Below are positions 34,314 through 42,980 of a DNA stretch of 64,000 nt, piece after piece. Positions within the stretch are counted from its first letter, which is position 1. Every line of letters begins with the position of its first letter. Origin of the DNA: Cronobacter dublinensis subsp. dublinensis LMG 23823. GTDB lineage: Bacteria > Pseudomonadota > Gammaproteobacteria > Enterobacterales > Enterobacteriaceae. The stretch is taken from contig NZ_CP012266.1 of the NCBI RefSeq assembly GCF_001277235.1, positions 4,154,001 through 4,218,000 on the forward strand. The letters run 5' to 3'. The translations under genes were made by a program, and so were the position numbers. Under the pieces are notes generated by a model. That model worked only from the letters and a program-made list of their open reading frames with translations, did no database searches and was not told where the DNA came from.

Positions 34314-34910
34314 ATGAAGAAACCAACCTCCTCAGGTAGCGGCCAGATCCGCATTATTGGCGGACAGTGGCGCGGCAGAAAGCTGCCGGTGCCCGACAGC
34401 CCCGGCCTGCGCCCGACCACCGACCGCGTGCGCGAAACCCTGTTTAACTGGCTGGCGCCGTATCTGGTCGGCGCGCGCTGCCTGGATTGCTTCGCCGGAA
34501 GCGGCGCGCTGGGCCTGGAGGCGCTCTCCCGTTACGCCGCAAGCGCAACGCTGCTTGAGATGGAGCGCGGCGTCGCGCAGCAGCTTCAGAAAAACCTTGC
34601 TACGCTCAAATCCAGCGCCGGAAAGGTAGTGAACACTAACACACTCAATTTTTTGAGTCAGAGCGGCGAGCCGCACGACATCGTGTTTGTCGATCCGCCG
34701 TTTCGCAAAGGGCTGCTGGAAGAAACCTTAACCCTGCTGGAAACACGGGGCTGGCTCGCGCCGCAGGCGCTGATTTACGTTGAAAGTGAAGTGGAAAACG
34801 GCCTGCCGCCGGTTCCTGCCAGCTGGCAGCTGCACCGGGAAAAGGTCGCGGGCCAGGTGGCTTACCGGCTCTATCTGCGCGAAACACAAGGAGAGGAACA
34901 TGCTGATTAA
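34314..34910 (+). CDS. rsmD: 16S rRNA (guanine966-N2)-methyltransferase
   Basis: RsmD methylates G966 of 16S rRNA in the assembled small subunit. From the ATG at 34314 it has 198 residues, as in E. coli. The SAM-binding motif is LDCFAGSGALGLEALSR, and the catalytic motif is VFVDPPF. A GTG three codons upstream is in frame but less conserved. It is divergent from ftsY and overlaps yhhL by 11 bases. Confidence 0.95.
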   Translation: MKKPTSSGSGQIRIIGGQWRGRKLPVPDSPGLRPTTDRVRETLFNWLAPYLVGARCLDCFAGSGALGLEALSRYAASATLLEMERGVAQQLQKNLATLKSSAGKVVNTNTLNFLSQSGEPHDIVFVDPPFRKGLLEETLTLLETRGWLAPQALIYVESEVENGLPPVPASWQLHREKVAGQVAYRLYLRETQGEEHAD

Positions 34911-35169
34911 TCTGGGTCGCCTGCTGATGCTGGGCGTGTGGGGCTTTCTGGTGCTGAACCTGGTCCAGCCATTCCCGCGCCCGCTGAATATTTTCGTCAA
35001 CGTGGCGCTGTTTTTCATGATAATCATGCATATCCTGCAATTATCGTTACTGCGCGCCACGCAGCCTAAAGACGCCCCGCCATTAAGCCGTTTTGAACAG
35101 GCGCGTATTTTTATCTTCGGCGTGTTTGAATTGATCGCCTGGCAGAAGAAGCAGAAGAAGCCGCGTTAA
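34900..35169 (+). CDS. yhhL: small membrane protein YhhL (DUF1145)
   Basis: The 89-residue protein starts at an ATG inside the end of rsmD, preceded by GGAGAGG. Two membrane segments are visible (LLMLGVWGFLVLNLV and IFVNVALFFMIIMHIL), followed by a basic tail ending KKQKKPR. Length equals E. coli YhhL. Function unknown; translational coupling to rsmD is likely. Confidence 0.88.
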   Translation: MLINLGRLLMLGVWGFLVLNLVQPFPRPLNIFVNVALFFMIIMHILQLSLLRATQPKDAPPLSRFEQARIFIFGVFELIAWQKKQKKPR

Positions 35170-35183
35170 CACGCGAGCATGTT

Positions 35184-35216
35184 GTCGGGCGGATAAGCGA
35201 ACCGCACCCGCCCGTT
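35184..35216. repeat. REP-like palindrome after yhhL
   Basis: CGGGCGGATAAGCG...CGCACCCGCCCG is one degenerate unit of the dispersed family, lying between the convergent yhhL and yhhM. It may help end both transcripts. Confidence 0.55.
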
Positions 35217-35220
35217 CGCA

Positions 35221-35586
35221 CTACCGCGCGGGCGCGGGCACAAACTCCATAAACCGCGATCCCTGATACACCAGCTGGCCCCGGTCGCCCACCGTCAGCT
35301 GGTGATAATGGGCCTCATCCAGCCGAAACCGCATCTCCGCCCCGCCTTCCTGCGGGCGAAACGTCGCCTCATACCGCACGGTTTGCGCAGGCGGCGCGAC
35401 CTGTTGCTCGCGCGAACGCCGCCCGCTGGCAGGCTTTTCCCGCTTGCTCGCCACGACGACGTTTTCCTGCGTGACCGGCGCCGCGTCATTTTCTGTTTTC
35501 TCGCGCCGCTGCTGCACATAGCGAAAAGAGGCGGCTGCAACGATTAACGCAATGATAATAATGAAAAAAAGCGGTGGCTTACTCAT
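35221..35586 (-). CDS. yhhM: membrane-anchored protein YhhM (DUF2500)
   Basis: This 121-residue protein has one N-terminal membrane segment (LFFIIIIALIVAAASF), a charged linker rich in Arg/Lys/Glu and a small beta-rich C-terminal domain (about residues 68-115). It matches E. coli YhhM in position and length. Function unknown. It is divergent from yhhN. Confidence 0.87.
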   Translation of the reverse strand: MSKPPLFFIIIIALIVAAASFRYVQQRREKTENDAAPVTQENVVVASKREKPASGRRSREQQVAPPAQTVRYEATFRPQEGGAEMRFRLDEAHYHQLTVGDRGQLVYQGSRFMEFVPAPAR

Positions 35587-35726
35587 GATGGGTTCCGGCG
35601 GCTCAGATCTTTTTAAGAATACCCCGCAGCGCCAGGCGTTGTCATCCCGGCTGTCTGACCACTAGACTGAAATGAAGGGCCGCGCGTTATCTGCGCACGT
35701 TACAATAACTGAATCAGGGACTTATC

Positions 35727-36353
35727 ATGCTTTGGTCGTTTATTGCTGTCTTTTTATCCGGTTGGCTGTATGTCGATGCGTCTTACCGTGGCGCGACCTG
35801 GCAACGCTGGGTGTTCAAACCGTTAACGCTGTTGCTGTTGCTGCTGCTGGGCTGGCAGGCGCCGCTCGTGAGCCCAACGGGCTATCTGGTGCTGGCGGGT
35901 CTCGTGGCGACGCTCGCGGGCGATGCGCTGATGCTGCTGCCGCGCCAGCGGTTGCTCTACGCCTTCGGCGCGTTTTTCCTCTCGCACCTGCTGTATACCA
36001 TCTGGTTCGCCAGCCAGATGACGCTGTCGTTCTTCTGGCCGCTGCCGCTGGCGCTGCTGGTGATTGGCGTGGCGCTGATAGCGACGATCTGGACCCGCCT
36101 CGAAGAGCTGCGCTGGCCCATCTGCACCTATATCGGCATGACGCTGGTGATGGTGTGGCTCGCAGGCGAGCTCTATTTCTTTCGCCCGACCGACACCAGC
36201 TTCTCGGGTTTTGCAGGCGCGACGCTGCTGCTGCTGAACGCTATCATCTGGCTCGGCAGTCATTACCGTAAGCGTTTTACCGCCGACAGCGCGATTGCCG
36301 CCGCGTGTTATTTCGCGGGCCACTTTATGATTGTCCGCGCGCTCTATATCTGA
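35727..36353 (+). CDS. yhhN: YhhN/TMEM86 family membrane protein
   Basis: The 208 residues hold about seven to eight membrane segments. The family includes mammalian TMEM86B lysoplasmalogenase; conserved aspartates occur in GDALMLLP near residue 70 and in the later polar positions. The bacterial role is not settled. The ATG has CAGGGA upstream. It lies before zntA as in E. coli. Confidence 0.88.
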   Translation: MLWSFIAVFLSGWLYVDASYRGATWQRWVFKPLTLLLLLLLGWQAPLVSPTGYLVLAGLVATLAGDALMLLPRQRLLYAFGAFFLSHLLYTIWFASQMTLSFFWPLPLALLVIGVALIATIWTRLEELRWPICTYIGMTLVMVWLAGELYFFRPTDTSFSGFAGATLLLLNAIIWLGSHYRKRFTADSAIAAACYFAGHFMIVRALYI

Positions 36354-36386
36354 CCAACGGGCGGTGAAATTCCGCCCACAATTCTC

Positions 36387-36418
36387 TTGACTCTGGAGTC
36401 GACTCCAGAGTGTAAGCT
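36387..36418 (+). promoter_or_regulatory. zntA promoter with ZntR-type palindrome
   Basis: The -35 TTGACT (36387) and a -10 near TAAGCT (36413) are 20 bases apart. A perfect 20-base palindrome (36391-36410, CTCTGGAGTC and its complement) fills the spacer. This is the MerR-family layout in which ZntR untwists the overlong spacer when zinc is bound, and is nearly the E. coli site. Confidence 0.9.
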
Positions 36419-36453
36419 CCGGTAATGAGAAAATTATCATTACCGGAGGCGCC

Positions 36454-38670
36454 ATGAGCACCCCTTCAGAAAAACCCCGCCAGACGCCGCAGTTTGCGAA
36501 AATGACGCTCACGCCTGCGCCGCAGAAACCGACAGCCGGCGACGCGCCCTGCTGCGCGAGCGGCGCCTGCGAGCCCACGTCGCCAGCGGTCGAACCCGAA
36601 GGCGCGCTGAGCTGGCAGGTCGCCGGTATGGACTGCGCCGCCTGCGCGCGCAAAGTGGAAAACGCGGTGCGCAAGGTGGCAGGGGTTCGCCATGTGCAGG
36701 TGCTGTTCGCGACCGAAAAACTGGTCGTGGATGCGCCGTCCTCCCGACGCGAGGCCATTGAACAGGCGGTACGCGCCGCCGGTTATACGCTGCGCGATAC
36801 GCAAGCCGCCGCGCCCGCCGCCCCGTCGGCCTGGCGCGAAAACCTGCCGATCCTCATTATCGCCGCGCTGATGGCGCTGAGCTGGGCGCTGGAGCAGTTC
36901 CACCCGCTGGCGGGCCGCGCGGCGTTTATCGTCACAACGCTGGTCGGCCTGTTCCCGGTTGCGCGTCAGGCGTGGCGTCTGACGCGCAGCGGCAATCCTT
37001 TTGCCATCGAAACCCTGATGAGCGTCGCCGCCACCGGCGCGCTGATCATTGGCGCCAGCGAAGAGGCAGCGATGGTGTTGCTGCTCTATTTAGTGGGCGA
37101 ACGACTGGAAGGCTGGGCGGCGAACCGCGCGCGCAGCGGCGTCAGCGCGCTGGTGGCGCTGCGCCCGGAAACCGCCGTACGTTTGCGCGGCGACGCCCGT
37201 GAAACGGTCGCGATAAGCGCGCTTCAGCCCGGCGACGTGATTGAAGTGGCCGCAGGCGGGCGGCTACCGGCAGACGGCAGGCTGCTTGCCGCTACCGCGA
37301 GTTTCGATGAGAGCGCGCTGACCGGCGAATCGCTCCCCGTTGAGCATCAGCCGGGCGATAACATCCCGGCAGGCGCCACCAGCGTTGACCGGCTTGTCTC
37401 GCTGGAGGTGACCTCGCGCCCCGGCGAGAGCGCCATTGACCGAATTTTGCATCTGATTGAAGAAGCGGAAGCGAAGCGTGCGCCGATTGAGCGTTTTATC
37501 GACCGTTTCAGCCGCCTTTATACCCCGGCCATTATGGCGGCGGCGCTGCTGACGGCGCTGATCCCGCCGCTGCTGTTCGCCGCGCCCTGGCTGGCATGGA
37601 TTTACAAAGCGCTGGCGCTGCTGCTGATTGGCTGTCCGTGCGCGCTGGTGATTTCGACGCCCGCGGCCATTACGTCCGGCCTTGCCGCCGCCACGCGGTT
37701 TGGCGCGCTGATTAAAGGCGGCGCGGCGCTGGAGGCGCTCGGGCGCGTCGAACAGATAGCGTTTGATAAGACCGGCACGCTGACCGCCGGGACGCCGCAG
37801 GTAACGGCGGTCGATGCGGTCGAGGGGCTGGAGGCGGCGGCGCTGCTGGCCTTCGCCGCTGCCGTGGAACAGGGCAGCACGCATCCGCTGGCGCAGGCGG
37901 TCGTGCGCGAGGCGAACGCGCGCAGCGTGGCCGCGTTACGCGCCGGTGCGCAACGCACGCTGGCAGGCGTGGGCGTCGAAGCGCAGGTGGAAGGCCGCAC
38001 CGTGCGCATCAGCGCGCCGGATAAGGTGTCGATAACGTTGCCAGACGAGTGGCAACAGCGCATCCGCGACCAGGAAGCGCAGGGGCAGACGGTTATCGTC
38101 GTGACCGCGAGCGATCAGTTGCTGGGTACGCTGGCGCTGCGTGATACCCAGCGCGCCGACGCGCGCGACGCGGTGGAAAAACTGCGTGCGATGGGCATTC
38201 AGAGCGTGATGCTGACCGGCGATAATCCGCGCGCGGCGGCGGCTATCGCACACGCGCTCGGCATGGATTATCGCGCCGGGCTGCTGCCTGCCGATAAGGT
38301 CGAACAGGTGAATACGCTCAATGCCCGCGCGCCGCTGGCGGTGGTGGGCGACGGTATCAATGACGCGCCCGCGATGAAAGCCGCCACTATCGGTATCGCG
38401 ATGGGCAGCGGCACCGATGTGGCGCTGGAAGCCGCCGACGCGGCGCTGACGCACAACCGTCTCACGGCGCTGCCGGAGATGATCGCGCTCGCCCGTGCCA
38501 CGCACCGCAATATTCGCCAGAACATCGCCATCGCGCTGGGGTTAAAAGCGGTTTTCCTCGTCACGACGCTGCTCGGGTTAACCGGCCTGTGGCTCGCCGT
38601 GCTGGCCGACACCGGCGCAACGGTATTAGTGACCGCCAACGCGTTAAGGCTGCTGCGACAGCGCAGATGA
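36454..38670 (+). CDS. zntA: Zn(II)/Cd(II)/Pb(II)-exporting P-type ATPase
   Basis: ZntA pumps excess zinc, cadmium and lead across the inner membrane. The 738 residues include an N-terminal CC-rich stretch, a heavy-metal domain with GMDCAACARKVE near residue 58, the membrane CPC motif (LLIGCPCALVIST), the phosphorylated D438 in DKTGTLT, the HP motif in THPLAQ, and GDGINDAPAM. About eight membrane segments are predicted. Expression should follow ZntR from the promoter just upstream. Confidence 0.97.
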   Translation: MSTPSEKPRQTPQFAKMTLTPAPQKPTAGDAPCCASGACEPTSPAVEPEGALSWQVAGMDCAACARKVENAVRKVAGVRHVQVLFATEKLVVDAPSSRREAIEQAVRAAGYTLRDTQAAAPAAPSAWRENLPILIIAALMALSWALEQFHPLAGRAAFIVTTLVGLFPVARQAWRLTRSGNPFAIETLMSVAATGALIIGASEEAAMVLLLYLVGERLEGWAANRARSGVSALVALRPETAVRLRGDARETVAISALQPGDVIEVAAGGRLPADGRLLAATASFDESALTGESLPVEHQPGDNIPAGATSVDRLVSLEVTSRPGESAIDRILHLIEEAEAKRAPIERFIDRFSRLYTPAIMAAALLTALIPPLLFAAPWLAWIYKALALLLIGCPCALVISTPAAITSGLAAATRFGALIKGGAALEALGRVEQIAFDKTGTLTAGTPQVTAVDAVEGLEAAALLAFAAAVEQGSTHPLAQAVVREANARSVAALRAGAQRTLAGVGVEAQVEGRTVRISAPDKVSITLPDEWQQRIRDQEAQGQTVIVVTASDQLLGTLALRDTQRADARDAVEKLRAMGIQSVMLTGDNPRAAAAIAHALGMDYRAGLLPADKVEQVNTLNARAPLAVVGDGINDAPAMKAATIGIAMGSGTDVALEAADAALTHNRLTALPEMIALARATHRNIRQNIAIALGLKAVFLVTTLLGLTGLWLAVLADTGATVLVTANALRLLRQRR

Positions 38671-38681
38671 CAGCGGAACAC

Positions 38682-38762
38682 GGTGGGTGGCGTTGCGCTT
38701 ACCCACCGGACTAAACCCATCGAGAGTATCCGTTGAGCGGGTAAGGCAGCCTTACCCGCTCA
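38682..38762. repeat. REP-like palindromes after zntA
   Basis: One unit is GGTGGGTGGCGTTGCGCTTACCCACC (38683-38708). The second is a perfect 13-base inverted repeat with a three-base loop, TGAGCGGGTAAGG/CCTTACCCGCTCA (38734-38762), followed on the plus strand by CTTTTA. The latter could end the zntA transcript. Confidence 0.7.
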
Positions 38763-38765
38763 CTT

Positions 38766-40052
38766 TTACATCATCCCCAGTACGCGCGGCAACCAGAGCG
38801 ATATCGCCGGAATATAGGTCACCATCGCCAGCACAATCAGCAGCACGCTATAAAACGGCAGCATGGCGCGCACCACGCTTTCGATATTCTGCTTGCTGAC
38901 TGCGCTTGCGACAAACAGCACCGAGCCCACCGGCGGCGTAATCAGCCCTATCCCGAGGTTCACCATCATGATCATCCCGAAATGCACCGGATCGATGCCA
39001 AGCTGGTTAGTCACCGGCAATAGTACCGGCGTCAGGATCAAAATGATCGGTGCCATGTCCATCAGCGTGCCGATGAGCAACAGCATGATATTGAGATACA
39101 TCAGGATGACGTATTTGTTATCCGAAAGCGTAGTGAAAAACTCGGTAATGCGCGTTGGCAACTGCATGTACGTCATCACCGCGCCGAAGGCGGCGGCAAA
39201 CCCGATGAGGATCATCACAATCGTCACCGTTTTCACGGTGCGGAACATCAGCTTCGGCAACTCGCTCCACTTATAGTCGCGATAGATAAACATCGTCACG
39301 AAAAACGCCCACAGACAGGCTACCGCGGCGGACTCCGTGGCGGTAAACACGCCACTCATAATCCCGCCCAGTATGATAACCACCGTCATCAGCCCCCACA
39401 GTGCGTCAACGAAAATCTTCAGCGCCTGCTTAAACGGGATACGCTCGCCCTTCGGGTAGCCGCGCCGCCGGGCGAAGGCGATGCAGAGGCTCATCAGGCT
39501 CAGGCCCAATAGCAGCCCAGGTAGCACGCCCGCGATAAACAGCGTCGCAATAGAAACCGTGCCGCCCGCCGCCAGCGAATAAATCACCGAGTTATGGCTG
39601 GGCGGAATGAGGATAGCCTGCACCGAACCGCTCGCCGTCACCGCCGCCGCGTACTCGCGCGGATAGCCTTTCTTTTCCATCTCCGGGATCATCACGCTGC
39701 CGATAGAAGCGGTATCCGCCACTGACGAGCCGGAAATCGCACCGAAAAACGTCGAGGCGACGATATTTACCAGCGACAGCCCGCCGCGGATAAAGCCCAC
39801 AAATAGATAGGCGAAGTTCACCAGCCGACGGGCGATGCCGCCTTCGGCCATGATCGCGCCCGCCAGAATAAAAAACGGAATCGCCAGCAGCGTGAATTTG
39901 TTAACGCCGCTGGTTATCTGAATCATTAACGCCTCCAGCGGCAGGTCTATCCAGAGCGCGCCCACGATGGCGCTCAGGCCCACCGCGAAAGCGACCGGCA
40001 TGCCCAGCGCCAGCAGCACGGCAAGCGTGGCCAGTAAGATAAAAGCGTCCAT
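38766..40052 (-). CDS. TRAP transporter large permease (DctM family)
   Basis: The 428-residue protein has about 11-12 membrane segments and typical DctM sequences: FFGAISGSSVADTASIGSVMIPEM near residue 103 and the glycine-rich VNLGIGLITPPVGSVLFVAS near residue 365. It works with the small permease and binding protein encoded upstream to take up an organic acid, driven by a sodium gradient. The three genes lie between zntA and tusA, which are adjacent in E. coli, so this is an added block. Confidence 0.93.
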   Translation of the reverse strand: MDAFILLATLAVLLALGMPVAFAVGLSAIVGALWIDLPLEALMIQITSGVNKFTLLAIPFFILAGAIMAEGGIARRLVNFAYLFVGFIRGGLSLVNIVASTFFGAISGSSVADTASIGSVMIPEMEKKGYPREYAAAVTASGSVQAILIPPSHNSVIYSLAAGGTVSIATLFIAGVLPGLLLGLSLMSLCIAFARRRGYPKGERIPFKQALKIFVDALWGLMTVVIILGGIMSGVFTATESAAVACLWAFFVTMFIYRDYKWSELPKLMFRTVKTVTIVMILIGFAAAFGAVMTYMQLPTRITEFFTTLSDNKYVILMYLNIMLLLIGTLMDMAPIILILTPVLLPVTNQLGIDPVHFGMIMMVNLGIGLITPPVGSVLFVASAVSKQNIESVVRAMLPFYSVLLIVLAMVTYIPAISLWLPRVLGMM

Positions 40053-40063
40053 GGTGTTCCCCG

Positions 40064-40573
40064 TCAGCTATGGTTGCCAATCAGCACGACCGGACGGTTC
40101 TCCTGAGAACCCAGCAGCAGTCGTTCGATGACAAACAGAATCATGATCGCCGAGCCAATCGGCAGCGGCAGGTAGCTCTCCCCTGAGGTCAGCACCGGGA
40201 ATTCCGCGACCGGCTGCTCCCAGAGCTCCACGCACAACAGGGCGCTGTAGTAAAACATCACCAGTGAGATAACCAGCATCAGCACGTCGACAATGCGCGC
40301 GCAGACCCGCTGCGCGAACGCGGGCAGACGGTCGGTGAGCATGTTCACCGCAATGTGCGATCCCGCGCGATAGCCCACCGCCGCGCCGATAAACGTGAAC
40401 GTGACCATACAGATAATGGCGACCGGCTCAGGCCAGGATTCACCGCGATTAAGCGCGTAGCGTGAGAAAATACCAATCGGGATCACGACCGTCATAATCA
40501 ACAGCGCAAACCCGGCCACCACCATGGCGAGCAGGTACAGGCGATCCATCCAGACCAGCAAGAATCGGGACAT
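40064..40573 (-). CDS. TRAP transporter small permease (DctQ family)
   Basis: From the ATG at 40571-40573 the protein has 169 residues with four membrane segments. It contains the DctQ-like stretch YALNRGESWPEPVAIICMV. GGAG precedes this ATG by five bases, so the longer frame to 40624 was rejected. It is 11 bases upstream of the large permease gene and 47 bases after the binding protein gene. Confidence 0.9.
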   Translation of the reverse strand: MSRFLLVWMDRLYLLAMVVAGFALLIMTVVIPIGIFSRYALNRGESWPEPVAIICMVTFTFIGAAVGYRAGSHIAVNMLTDRLPAFAQRVCARIVDVLMLVISLVMFYYSALLCVELWEQPVAEFPVLTSGESYLPLPIGSAIMILFVIERLLLGSQENRPVVLIGNHS

Positions 40574-40620
40574 AACAACTCCGCAGAGGGTAAGGCGCCG
40601 GGAGAGCCCGGCGCGGAGGA

Positions 40621-41604
40621 TCATTTAACGTCGGCGATAGCCTGCATCAGCGCCTGGTGCTTCGCGCCATACTGCTCGCGTACCGGCTCTGTCGCTTTCA
40701 CGAAATACGCTTTATCGATGTCGTGGAACTGCACGCCGCCCGCTTTCATTTTGTCGAGCGCCTGTTTGTTATAGGCATTCCACAGCTCGCGCTGCTCCAT
40801 TTGCGCCTCGCGGGCAAGGGTCAGGATTTTCTGCTGCTGCTCGGGTTTGAGCTTGTCCCACTTCACTTTCGAATAAAGCAGCATTTCGGGAATGATAAAG
40901 TGGCCGCTCAGGGTGTAGTGTTTGGCGACCGGCAGGTAGTTGTGAGCGATATAGGTCGGCGGGTTATTTTCCGCGCCGTCGATAACGCCGGTTTGCAGGC
41001 CGCTGTAAACTTCGCTCACGCCCATCGCGACCGCGTTCGCGCCCATCGCCTTCAGCGTGCCGATAGCGACAGGGCTGCCCTGGACGCGGATTTTCATGCC
41101 CTGTAAATCTTCCGGTTTGATGACCGGGTTTTTAGTAATTAAGTTGCGGGTGCCCGAATCCATCCAGCCTAAAAAGACCAGCCGCGATTTCGGGCTACTG
41201 GTGAGTTTGTCGCCGATTTGCTTGCCGATATCGCCGTCGATGACCTTATGCATATGGTCTTCATCGCGAAACACATAGGGCAGCGTAAACACTTCGATCT
41301 CCGGCAAAATCGCTGCGACCGGCGCCATCGAGACGCGGATCATGTCGATAGCCCCCATCTGCGCCTGCTCGATCATCTGCTTCTCATCGCCCAGTACGCC
41401 GCCCGGAAAGACTTTGATTTCCAGGTCGCCATTGGTTTGTTGTTCTAACTTTTCACCCATATTTTGCACGGCGACGACGTTCGGATACCCCTGCGGGTGA
41501 ACATCGGCCGCTTTAATCACTTGCGCGTGAAGAGCGGGCGCAAACAGCAGTGACGCGGTGGACAGGCACAGACCGGCGAAAGCCGGTATCAATCGCTTTT
41601 TCAT
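40621..41604 (-). CDS. TRAP transporter solute-binding protein (DctP family)
   Basis: The 327-residue periplasmic protein has a signal peptide of about 27 residues ending LHA. The family core includes GVLGDEKQMIEQAQMGAIDM and the arginine that grips the ligand carboxylate in MKIRVQGSPV near residue 172. The sequence is of the type that binds C4-dicarboxylates or sugar acids; which one cannot be told. It is the first gene of the block. No catabolic gene or regulator accompanies it here. Confidence 0.92.
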   Translation of the reverse strand: MKKRLIPAFAGLCLSTASLLFAPALHAQVIKAADVHPQGYPNVVAVQNMGEKLEQQTNGDLEIKVFPGGVLGDEKQMIEQAQMGAIDMIRVSMAPVAAILPEIEVFTLPYVFRDEDHMHKVIDGDIGKQIGDKLTSSPKSRLVFLGWMDSGTRNLITKNPVIKPEDLQGMKIRVQGSPVAIGTLKAMGANAVAMGVSEVYSGLQTGVIDGAENNPPTYIAHNYLPVAKHYTLSGHFIIPEMLLYSKVKWDKLKPEQQQKILTLAREAQMEQRELWNAYNKQALDKMKAGGVQFHDIDKAYFVKATEPVREQYGAKHQALMQAIADVK

Positions 41605-41789
41605 CGGGTCGCTCCAGAAGGTATAGACAGGCTAGTTATAAAACGGCGTTTTAATTTAACGGTTATAAATTAGACGACGTCCTGTAAAGCCGGGGTGAAG
41701 CGCCTCACAAAAGCAAAAACTCTGAAACAGGGGTTTAAAAAGAATGTGACGCAGGTTCAGAAAGCCGCAGGGCGCGGCTCTGGAAGGAA

Positions 41790-42035
41790 TTACTGACCTT
41801 TACGCAGCACATAGCGATACGGCAGCGTTTCGGTTTGCGAGGCCACCAGTTCATGCTCCATAAAGCGGCAGAAACCGGGGATATCGCGCGTCGTCGCCGG
41901 ATCGTCGGCCACGATCAGCAGCGTTTCGCCAGGCTGCATATGGCGCACGGTTTTACGCACCATCATTATCGGCTCAGGGCAGCGCAGCCCGAGGGCGTCC
42001 AGGGTGTGGTCAGGATTGGCGAACAGATCGGTCAT
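41790..42035 (-). CDS. tusA: sulfur carrier protein TusA
   Basis: TusA accepts sulfane sulfur from IscS and passes it to TusBCD for tRNA 2-thiouridine. The 81 residues equal E. coli. The active cysteine is C19 in LGLRCPEPIMMVRKT, within the family CPxP motif. GAGAGAAG precedes the ATG. It is divergent from yhhQ, another gene linked to tRNA anticodon modification. Confidence 0.95.
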   Translation of the reverse strand: MTDLFANPDHTLDALGLRCPEPIMMVRKTVRHMQPGETLLIVADDPATTRDIPGFCRFMEHELVASQTETLPYRYVLRKGQ

Positions 42036-42203
42036 GCTTCTCTCGGGTCAGTGAAAAACCGCTTTAGTTTACGCGCCGTTTTTTGTGACGCAACTCATGT
42101 GAACGATTGCGTTAAAATTAACCATTGCATTGGCGACGCAAAGCAGTATCATGCGGCGGCTTTTGCGCAAACGCGCTGCGTCTGCCTTAAGCGTGAAGAT
42201 GAA

Positions 42204-42234
42204 CTGGGTTCCCTCACCCCAACTGACAAAAAGG
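42204..42234 (+). promoter_or_regulatory. preQ1-I riboswitch upstream of yhhQ
   Basis: The 31 bases read CTGGGTTC, CCTCACCCC, AACTGACAAAAAGG. TGGG pairs with CCCA (P1), the GGTTC loop supplies the cytosine that recognises the ligand in this class, and CCT in the loop can pair with AGG at the 3' end to form the pseudoknot. That AAGG is also the ribosome binding site seven bases before the yhhQ ATG. Ligand binding would therefore hide it and lower translation. Match is by eye to the known preQ1-I fold. Confidence 0.78.
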
Positions 42235-42241
42235 TCACAAT

Positions 42242-42907
42242 ATGACGTCCTTTACTTCTGGTCAGCGCCGCAACGCGCTCGTCTGGCTTTCGTTGTTTCA
42301 TTTGCTGGTGATCACCTCCAGCAACTATCTGGTGCAGCTGCCGGTCTCCATTTTTGGTTTTCACACCACCTGGGGCGCGTTTAGCTTTCCGTTTATTTTC
42401 CTCGCCACCGATCTGACCGTGCGCATTTTTGGCGCGCCGCTGGCACGACGCATTATTTTCGCCGTGATGGTGCCTGCGCTGCTCGTCTCCTACGTCATCT
42501 CCTCGCTGTTCTACATGGGTAGCTGGCAGGGGTTTGGCGCGCTGGCGCACTTCAACCTGTTTGTGGCGCGCATCGCGACCGCGAGCTTTATGGCGTATGC
42601 GCTGGGGCAAATTCTCGACGTGCATGTCTTTAACCGCCTGCGTCAGAGCCCGCGCTGGTGGCTCGCGCCGGGCGCGTCGCTGCTGCTCGGCAACGTCAGC
42701 GACACGCTGTCGTTTTTCTTTATCGCCTTCTGGCGCAGCCCCGACCCGTTTATGGCCGAACACTGGATGGAAATCGCGCTTGTGGACTACACCTTCAAGG
42801 TGCTTATCAGCCTGATTTTCTTCCTGCCGATGTATGGCGTTCTGCTGAATATGCTGTTGAAAAAGCTGGCGGATAAATCCGATTTCCGCGTGCTGCAGCG
42901 CGGTTAA
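42242..42907 (+). CDS. yhhQ: queuosine precursor transporter YhhQ
   Basis: YhhQ (QPTR/COG1738) takes up the queuosine precursors preQ0 and preQ1. The 221 residues have about six membrane segments; conserved stretches include FPFIFLATDLTVRIFG near residue 44 and FVARIATASFMAYALGQ near residue 105. Length equals E. coli. The riboswitch at its ribosome binding site fits feedback by its own substrate. Confidence 0.94.
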   Translation: MTSFTSGQRRNALVWLSLFHLLVITSSNYLVQLPVSIFGFHTTWGAFSFPFIFLATDLTVRIFGAPLARRIIFAVMVPALLVSYVISSLFYMGSWQGFGALAHFNLFVARIATASFMAYALGQILDVHVFNRLRQSPRWWLAPGASLLLGNVSDTLSFFFIAFWRSPDPFMAEHWMEIALVDYTFKVLISLIFFLPMYGVLLNMLLKKLADKSDFRVLQRG

Positions 42908-42980
42908 AGGTTCACGGAATTTCTTGTGTTAAGATGCAGGGATGGGTCGTGATGACCGTCTCTTGTAAAGGAATAAGTGA

